Below, piece by piece: positions 32,088-37,688 of a DNA stretch of 37,688 nucleotides. Within the stretch, counting starts at the first letter, position 1, and every line of letters begins with the position of its first letter. This DNA is from Usnea hakonensis (lineage: Eukaryota; Ascomycota; Lecanoromycetes; Lecanorales; Parmeliaceae), in contig BLJB01000553.1 in the NCBI GenBank assembly GCA_013423325.1, positions 1-37,688 of the forward strand, given 5' to 3'. The notes below the pieces were generated by a model. That model was not told the origin of the DNA, did not search any database, and was given only the letters and a program-made list of their open reading frames with translations. Both the position numbers and the translations under genes were made by a program.

Positions 32088-32240
32088 ATTAAAATAGAAA
32101 GGTTTATCGAGTTACGTAAATTATTACGTACTTAGCGCCTTAGTATTTTATAAATAGTTTTACAAGACTATTTATAAAATACTAAGACGCTAAGGTTATA
32201 TAATAAAGTTATATAACTTAGTAAACCTTTCTATTTTAAT
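32088..32240. repeat. 153-bp palindrome of two E copies head to head
   Basis: The arms (attaaaatagaaaggttta... and its mirror) run about 75 bp each and meet at a 2-base centre (32162-32163). They agree closely apart from a short unmatched stretch near 32118-32130. Each arm is the beginning of repeat E. The unit could extrude a long hairpin or cruciform. Confidence 0.8.
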
Positions 32241-32296
32241 ACTTCTATTTAAGTATATTTCTTTTTTCTAAAAATCTAAATTCTAACTTCTATATT

Positions 32297-32476
32297 AATT
32301 CTATATTATATAATAGTAATATTAGGGTAGTAGAAGTAATATAATAATATAGTAATAAATATTAGCTAAATAATAATATAACACTTAATTCTATATTATA
32401 TAATAGTAATATTAGGGTAGTAGAAGTAATATAATAATATAGTAATAAATATTAGCTAAATAATAATATAATACTT
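32297..32476. repeat. 90-bp tandem duplication, two copies
   Basis: 32297-32386 and 32387-32476 differ at a single position (acactt against atactt). A diverged relative lies at about 33520-33640. The near-identity inside RIPped DNA implies copying after most of the mutation had occurred. Confidence 0.9.
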
Positions 32477-34035
32477 AATTCTATATTAGTATTATTATAT
32501 AAACTTTCTACTTTTTATAAAAATATAGTTATTTAAAATCCTTTTTTATTATCTATTATTAAAATTATAGGAAGAGTACTTCGTATTAGTTAACTATCTA
32601 GAAGGAAAGTAGATTATATAAGACTATTTATAAAATACTAAGATACTAAGTTATATAATTAAGTTATATAATTTAGCTAATTTATCTATTTTAATACTTC
32701 TACTCGAGCGTAATTCGCTTCTAAATAGTTAACTCCTCTATAGGTACTCTAAATATCGAGTATCTAATATAGATTTTAAACTTTACGAGGTAGAAAAACC
32801 TTAATCTAATTAGTATAAAATCTAGATAGTAAGAATAAAATTTCTAATTATAATTATTATAACTATAGTAATTTCGTCTATAGTATTAAAATTCTATATT
32901 TTATAAAAATATAGTTATTTAAAAATTAAATTTAATATATATTAAATATATACTAAAATATAAATAAAATAAGGTTAGAGAATATATATAAAAATATATA
33001 AATATTATTAATATAAATAATCTAAATATAAATAGTAGAATACTTTAAATCTAAGTAGTAGAATACTTCTAGTATTATATAAGATTCTATAAGGCCTAGA
33101 ATAAGCCGATCCATATTTTAGTAGTAATAATAGTAGTAAATATAATAAGTAAGTAGAAAAGTATTTAAAATATAATATAAGGCTAAGAAAGATAAAGGTA
33201 AAGAAGAGGATTAATTAGTAGTTAGTACTAGAAAATCTACTAAATATAGACTAGTTAATAAGACTAATAAGCCGAAAGGTCGACTATAACTACTAAAGCT
33301 TTAGAAATTATATAAATATTAATGTTAAAAGTAGATATATAGAATACTTATTATTCGTTTATTAATTAGTTAGTTAATTATAGAAGTATAAGAAATATAT
33401 AGGACTATTCATGAAATACTAAGGCGCTAGAGTTACGTAATAAAGTTATATAACTCGATAAACCTTCCTATTTTAATATTTCTACTCGAGCGTATTTCTT
33501 TCTTCTAAAAAATCTAAAATTCTAACTCCTATATTAATACTATATTATATAACGGTAGTATTAGGGTAGTAGCGGTAATATTAGAATAGTAAAAATAATA
33601 TAATAATATAATAATAAGTGTTAGTTAAAAAATAGCCCGATACTTAATTTTATAATAATATTATTATATAAACTTTCTACTTTTTATAAAAATATAATTA
33701 TTTAAAAATCTTTTTTAATATCTATTAAGTATATACTAAATTTTAAGTAAAACGAGGTTAAAGGATATATATAGAGATTTATATATTATATAAAAAATAT
33801 TCTAAATAGCTATAATAACTATAGTAACTAAATAGTAATTAGGTAAGTAGTTATAAAGCTAGAAATAATATTTTAAAGCTAAAATATTATTATAAATACT
33901 TATATAAGATAGATTAAAAGGCCCCTATATATTAGTAGTTAGAATTAACTCTAAAAAGGAAAAGAAAAAGATTAACTAGTAGTTAATAGTAAAGAGAAAA
34001 GATATAAGAGGAAAGTCTATTAAGTATAGATTAAT
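32477..34035. repeat. RIPped repeat block: E copies and their internal DNA
   Basis: E-like ends at 32619-32715 and 33394-33490 (actattcatgaaatactaagg, actcgagcgta). A shared internal stretch (aactttctactttttataaaaatat) is at about 32507 and 33666, and a shared gactaataa region at about 33255 and 34045. The block looks like two or more diverged copies of one non-autonomous element about 0.9-1.3 kb long. No coding frame is seen. Confidence 0.6.
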
Positions 34036-34158
34036 TAATAAGACTAATAAACTAAATTATCTAGACTAGTTAATAGGGCTAATAGGCTAAATTATCTAGA
34101 CTAATTAATAGAGCTAATAGGCCGAATTATCTAGACTAGTTAATAGAACTAATTTAGT
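34036..34158. repeat. 35-bp tandem repeat, about three units
   Basis: Units start at 34054, 34089 and 34124 (aaattatctagactag...). The unit length is not a multiple of three, so it is unlikely to be coding. Confidence 0.85.
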
Positions 34159-34319
34159 ATTAAGAGACTAGGTAATTTAGTATTTAAGGCGCTAAGAGGG
34201 GATAATAATAATAGCGATAATATATCTAAAAAGAAGGTCTAGAAAGAGTAAATTATAAATTAATTTTAGTAGCTAAGAATTAAAAAGAGCGAATAACTCT
34301 TATAAATTATCTAGTTATT
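34159..34319. other. AT-rich DNA, no gene seen
   Basis: Probably the 3' untranslated part of the copia remnant that follows on the minus strand. Confidence 0.4.
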
Positions 34320-35397
34320 AGTTTAGTTATCTTAAATTAATAGTTTTATAAAATATTTTAAATTTATTTTTAGATAGAGTTTTAGTTAATCTATTAGTAA
34401 TTTATAAATTAGTAGAAGTATATTTAAAGGCTACTAATTTATTAGCTACTTTCCTCCTATAGAAATAATTAGTAATATTAATATATTTATAAGATCTTAG
34501 ATCCTTTAATAATATAATAGCTTCTTAATTATTATTATAAATAATAATTATTTTTAGTCTATTTTTTTTAGAGCGTAGAGATATTAATAAGCTCTATAAT
34601 TAAATAGCTTCTTTAGTAGTTTATATTTAATTAATATACTTAGCTTTATAAATAAATAGAGTAATAGTAGCTTAATACTTAGAGAACTAGCTAATTATTA
34701 CGCTTTCTATATTAAATATATTAGAAATAGAGCGATAAATAGTTATATTATCTATCTAGTTAGAGTCTATATAATTAATTAAATTTAAAAGAGTACTTTA
34801 AAAGACTAGTTCTATATTAATAATTTTTTTAAAATATATAAAGATCCTTTTAATTACCCCTTAATATTTCTTAATTAGATTATATATATAGTAACTAGCT
34901 ATTAAGATAGCGAAGGCTAGATCTAGTCGAGTCCTAAATATTATATATATAAGAGATTCTATAGTTAATTAATAGTAAATCTTATTTTTCTAAATAGTCT
35001 AATAACTATTCTCTATTAGTTTATATTTAGTTAAAGTCTCTATAAAAGTAGAGACTAGCTTAGCCTTTTATATACTATTATTATAGAGTATATATTTAAT
35101 ATATTTAATCTATTTAAGATAGATAGTTTTTTTAGCTCTATCTTAAATTATTATTATTTTTAGATAGTAAGTATAAAACCCTAAATTAGTTATCTAAAAT
35201 TAAGTATTAAAGGTATTTTTAACGCGCTAAATATCTCTATAATTAGAATTAGTTACGAGTATATTATTTATATATAGTACTATAATTAATATTAATCGAA
35301 TAGAGCCCTTACTCCTTTATAAAGTTAGAGAAGGTATTATACTATATTTAGGGGGATTACTTTAAACTATATAAGACCTTATTAAGTTTATAGATCT
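34320..35397 (-). pseudogene. Ty1/copia pol, RT end and RNase H, RIPped
   Basis: The minus-strand frame reads LYINNILVTN at about 35258-35290, the decayed YVDDILVAS box of copia RT. Then come decayed forms of DLGxLxYYLGI, the TIYL...KYI stretch, RTRLDLAFA (about 34915-34945) and KRIF. RNase H follows, with INYIDSN (for YTDSDWAGD, about 34765) and FSKYQATITLF (about 34640-34690). It ends near 34320 with DGLTK-like sequence. Many Gln and Trp codons are stops. The 5' part is cut off at 35398 by a LINE copy. Confidence 0.8.
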
Positions 35398-35652
35398 TAG
35401 ATTAGATTAGAATTTATACTCGTATCTATTTAACTATATAAAAGATAATTATAGGAATCTCTATAGTAATAGTATAAAGAAAACCTTTATAATATTATTA
35501 TTATTAAAGTAAAATTTTTTACTATACTTTTATTTATCATTATTATTTTAAATTTATATACTATTTTTAATTACTATTATTTAAAACTCTTTATATTTAT
35601 ATTTCTTTATTTTTTTTATATCTTTATTAATACCTTTTAAATTATTTTACTT

Positions 35653-36701
35653 TGATTGATTGATTATTTTATACGCCTATGCTAGCTACTTAATATAAGC
35701 TAATAAGGGTAACTATAACGCTAAACTAGTAGAGCTAGGCGTCGAAGAAATCTAAGGGCAAACCCCTAAATAAAAATTTTAATTAAATAGTATATTTACT
35801 TTCTATTCTACTATTATACTTCTAAGGAGTCTTAATATATTACTATATATCTATATATTTCTTTTATCCCGGTTCTCGCTATACGCTTTAGTTAATTTAT
35901 AATTTAGTATTAACATTTTAATATCTAGGTTAAGTTAACTATCTTATATACTTATTTAAATAAGGCCGTTAATTTCTAATACTCTAATAGAGTAAAACTT
36001 AGTACGATTTAAATTATTAACCGGGTATTAGGCCGTAAACTAGGTTCGTCGTATATAATAGGCGTATTAATATTATAATTAAGACTATATAGCGGAGTCT
36101 TAAGAGGGAGGTTTATATATTAGAGATAATTACTAAATTAGTAAGAACTTATAGTCGTTATCTTTCTTAGTTAATATCGGGTAGAGGTTTACTACGTCTT
36201 TATATTTACGCGTCTATTAAGAGTCTTAGTATTTACTATCTATTAAGGTAAAGAGGCCTAAGATAGCTAAATATCTTATAGTAGTAATATATTATATCTA
36301 ATCTATAATATTACTACTCGAGGCGGGGTACGTAGAGTAATTTTTTCGATAAATTATAAAGACTCTAAGGGGGGTAGCTTATTATAGAAGTTACGCGCGT
36401 ACGTAGTTAGTATAGTAAGGAGGAGAAAGAGTACTTCTTTATATTATAAATATAATTCGCTACTACTTAATAATACTATTAATAGATATTAATATATTAT
36501 TAATAATTATTTATTATCCTCTTCTCGTTTATCTAATCCTCTATATATCGCGTTTTTCGGGGTAAAACCTTTTAGTTCTACTAAACCGCGTACGATAGTA
36601 ACTTTTATATCGCGTAGTAGAACGATAGTAACCTTTATATCGTATACGGTAGTAGTAGGTTCGTAGCCGATAGTACGTATAGCTAGATCTCATCGCCGGC
36701 C
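35653..36701 (+). mobile_element. repeat R, 1049 bp, inserted in the LINE copy
   Basis: Flanked by ttattttactt at 35642-35652 and 36702-36712; the uninterrupted LINE has one counterpart of this word (near 15090-15100). The first 263 bp begin TGATTGATTG and end TTAACA (35915), followed by ttttaatatctagg, so it looks like an LTR plus a primer site. Yet no second LTR exists and the right end reads cgccggcc. An 11-bp duplication is not LTR-like. A 30-bp tandem repeat (acgatagtaac) sits at 36592-36651. No coding is seen. Confidence 0.55.
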
Positions 36702-37145
36702 TTATTTTACTTTTATATAGTTAATCTTTTATTAAAAAATATTAATTTAAAAGACTAAATTATATTAATTATTTAACTAATATCTTTATTTTTTTTAAAA
36801 TAATTAAAATTATTTATTTTTATAAATTTTAGAAGTATTAATTTAAATTATTTTAACTTTAAATAGAAGATAAAAATATATTTAATATTTTATTTTAACT
36901 AGCTATATTTATAGTTAATTATATAAATATTTAGAATCTTATAATAAAAAAGGAATTATATTAATCTAATTTTCTCTATTTTTATTTAAATTAAAATAAA
37001 GTTTTTAATTTTTATAAAATTATAATAAAATATTCTTTTATTTTTTAATTTTTTAGACTTTAAGCTAATATTCTTTTATTTTTAAATATATTTATATAAT
37101 AGTCTTTTTATAGAGTATATTAAATTAAATTATTTTAATTTTATA

Positions 37146-37236
37146 ATTTTTTTTATTATTTTTTTTATTATTTTTTTTATTATTTTTTTTATTATTTTTT
37201 TTTATTATTTTTTTTTATTATTTTTTTTTATTATTT
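37146..37236. repeat. T-rich minisatellite, unit about 11-12 bp
   Basis: Seven or more copies of ttattttttt(tt). It is the RIPped and expanded counterpart of the pyrimidine tract seen in the other LINE copies (15550-15590, 19570-19640). Confidence 0.85.
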
Positions 37237-37543
37237 TTCTTTTTTTTTATATTATATTATTTCTATTTTTTTCTAAAAAAGATACTCTTAATCTATAAAT
37301 ATTTTTTTATTATAAATATTAATAATATTTTTATTTTATAATTTTATTTCCCTTAAAGTACTCTATAAATATATATATTTCTAATTTTTATAATTTTATA
37401 TATATTTTTAAAAGTCTAATAATAAAGAATTATTTTTTAAAATATATTTTAAATATTTATTTTAAATTATTTTTAATTATTTTTCTAATATCTTTATTAC
37501 TCTTTATATATTTATTAAATTATATTAAATAATTACTATATAT

Positions 37544-37688
37544 TGTTAGGACTGCAACTAGACAAATATCAATAGTGGTATATAACGAGGATTCAATTGA
37601 TAAGGAGGTAAAATCTATATATAGATATAAGAAAGATATATAGATAGAGAGGTACTAAGGCGCTAAACCCGAATAGGAAGGAGGTCAC
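37544..37688. repeat. LTR-like sequence at the right edge, incomplete
   Basis: Composition becomes less mutated at tgttaggactgcaac (37544). A TG start with this composition would suit an LTR on either strand, but the window ends before a partner could be seen. A word actaaggcgcta near 37653 also occurs in repeat E (33410). Confidence 0.4.

Larger units (their letters stand above)
35398..37543 (-). mobile_element. 5'-truncated Tad-like LINE, second copy, split by repeat R
   Basis: Colinear with 14848-15970 in the same orientation, far more RIPped. The 3' end (35398, tagattagattagaat) matches exactly the 3' end of the first copy. The homology breaks at 35652, resumes at 36713 and ends at 37543, a different 5' truncation point from the first copy. 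The target duplication is not found. Confidence 0.75.

Noticed and set aside
34036..34158. Regular 35-bp repeats as a CRISPR-like array
   Set aside because: The units are contiguous without spacers, in a eukaryotic repeat block.

Overview
The window looks like a chromosome segment from a filamentous ascomycete (Pezizomycotina). It holds one intact host gene, an osmostress MAP kinase kinase of the Pbs2/OS-5 family with a 47-bp intron, inside a roughly 3.4-kb island of normal composition (about 28435-31815). Nearly everything else is AT-rich transposon wreckage with the mark of repeat-induced point mutation (RIP): CpA and TpG are almost absent, Gln codons have become TAA/TAG, Cys and His have become Tyr, and Asp has become Asn in reverse-transcriptase active sites. 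The identifications come from reading degraded frames by eye and recognising family motifs. No searches were run.

Layout. 1-478: a little-mutated gag-like frame on the minus strand, running off the left edge. About 845-5654 and 13375-13717: a Tad-like LINE on the plus strand. It is split by a complete Ty3/gypsy chromovirus (5655-13374, two 152-bp LTRs, AAATA duplication), and the LINE frame resumes exactly at the other side. 13718-13993: fragment of a repeat called R here. 13994-18870: a RIPped Ty3/gypsy element on the minus strand, itself interrupted by a 5'-truncated LINE (14848-16207, 13-bp duplication) and a 611-bp inverted-repeat element (16969-17579). 18889-18951: a GC-rich palindrome. 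19320-21812: a LINE fragment holding a 112-bp-LTR mini-element (TCTTC duplication), which in turn holds a second mini-element with 163-bp LTRs (TATAA duplication). About 23090-28434: a heavily RIPped Helitron (Rep plus Pif1-like helicase) on the plus strand, ending about 0.4 kb before the kinase start codon.

Right of the kinase gene: a nearly unmutated copy of a repeat called E here (31683-31815), a TAG microsatellite, a 153-bp palindrome made of two E copies, a 90-bp tandem duplication and further E copies. Then come a minus-strand Ty1/copia RT-RNase H remnant (about 34320-35397), a second truncated LINE copy (35398-37543) split by a 1049-bp R element with an 11-bp duplication, and the start of another LTR-like sequence at the right edge.

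The only gene expected to make a working product is pbs2: the MAPKK that relays Ssk2/Ste11-type MAPKKK signals to the Hog1 MAP kinase in osmotic and oxidative stress and in fludioxonil response. The repeats record at least three rounds of nesting and differ in RIP intensity, which gives a relative order of insertion.
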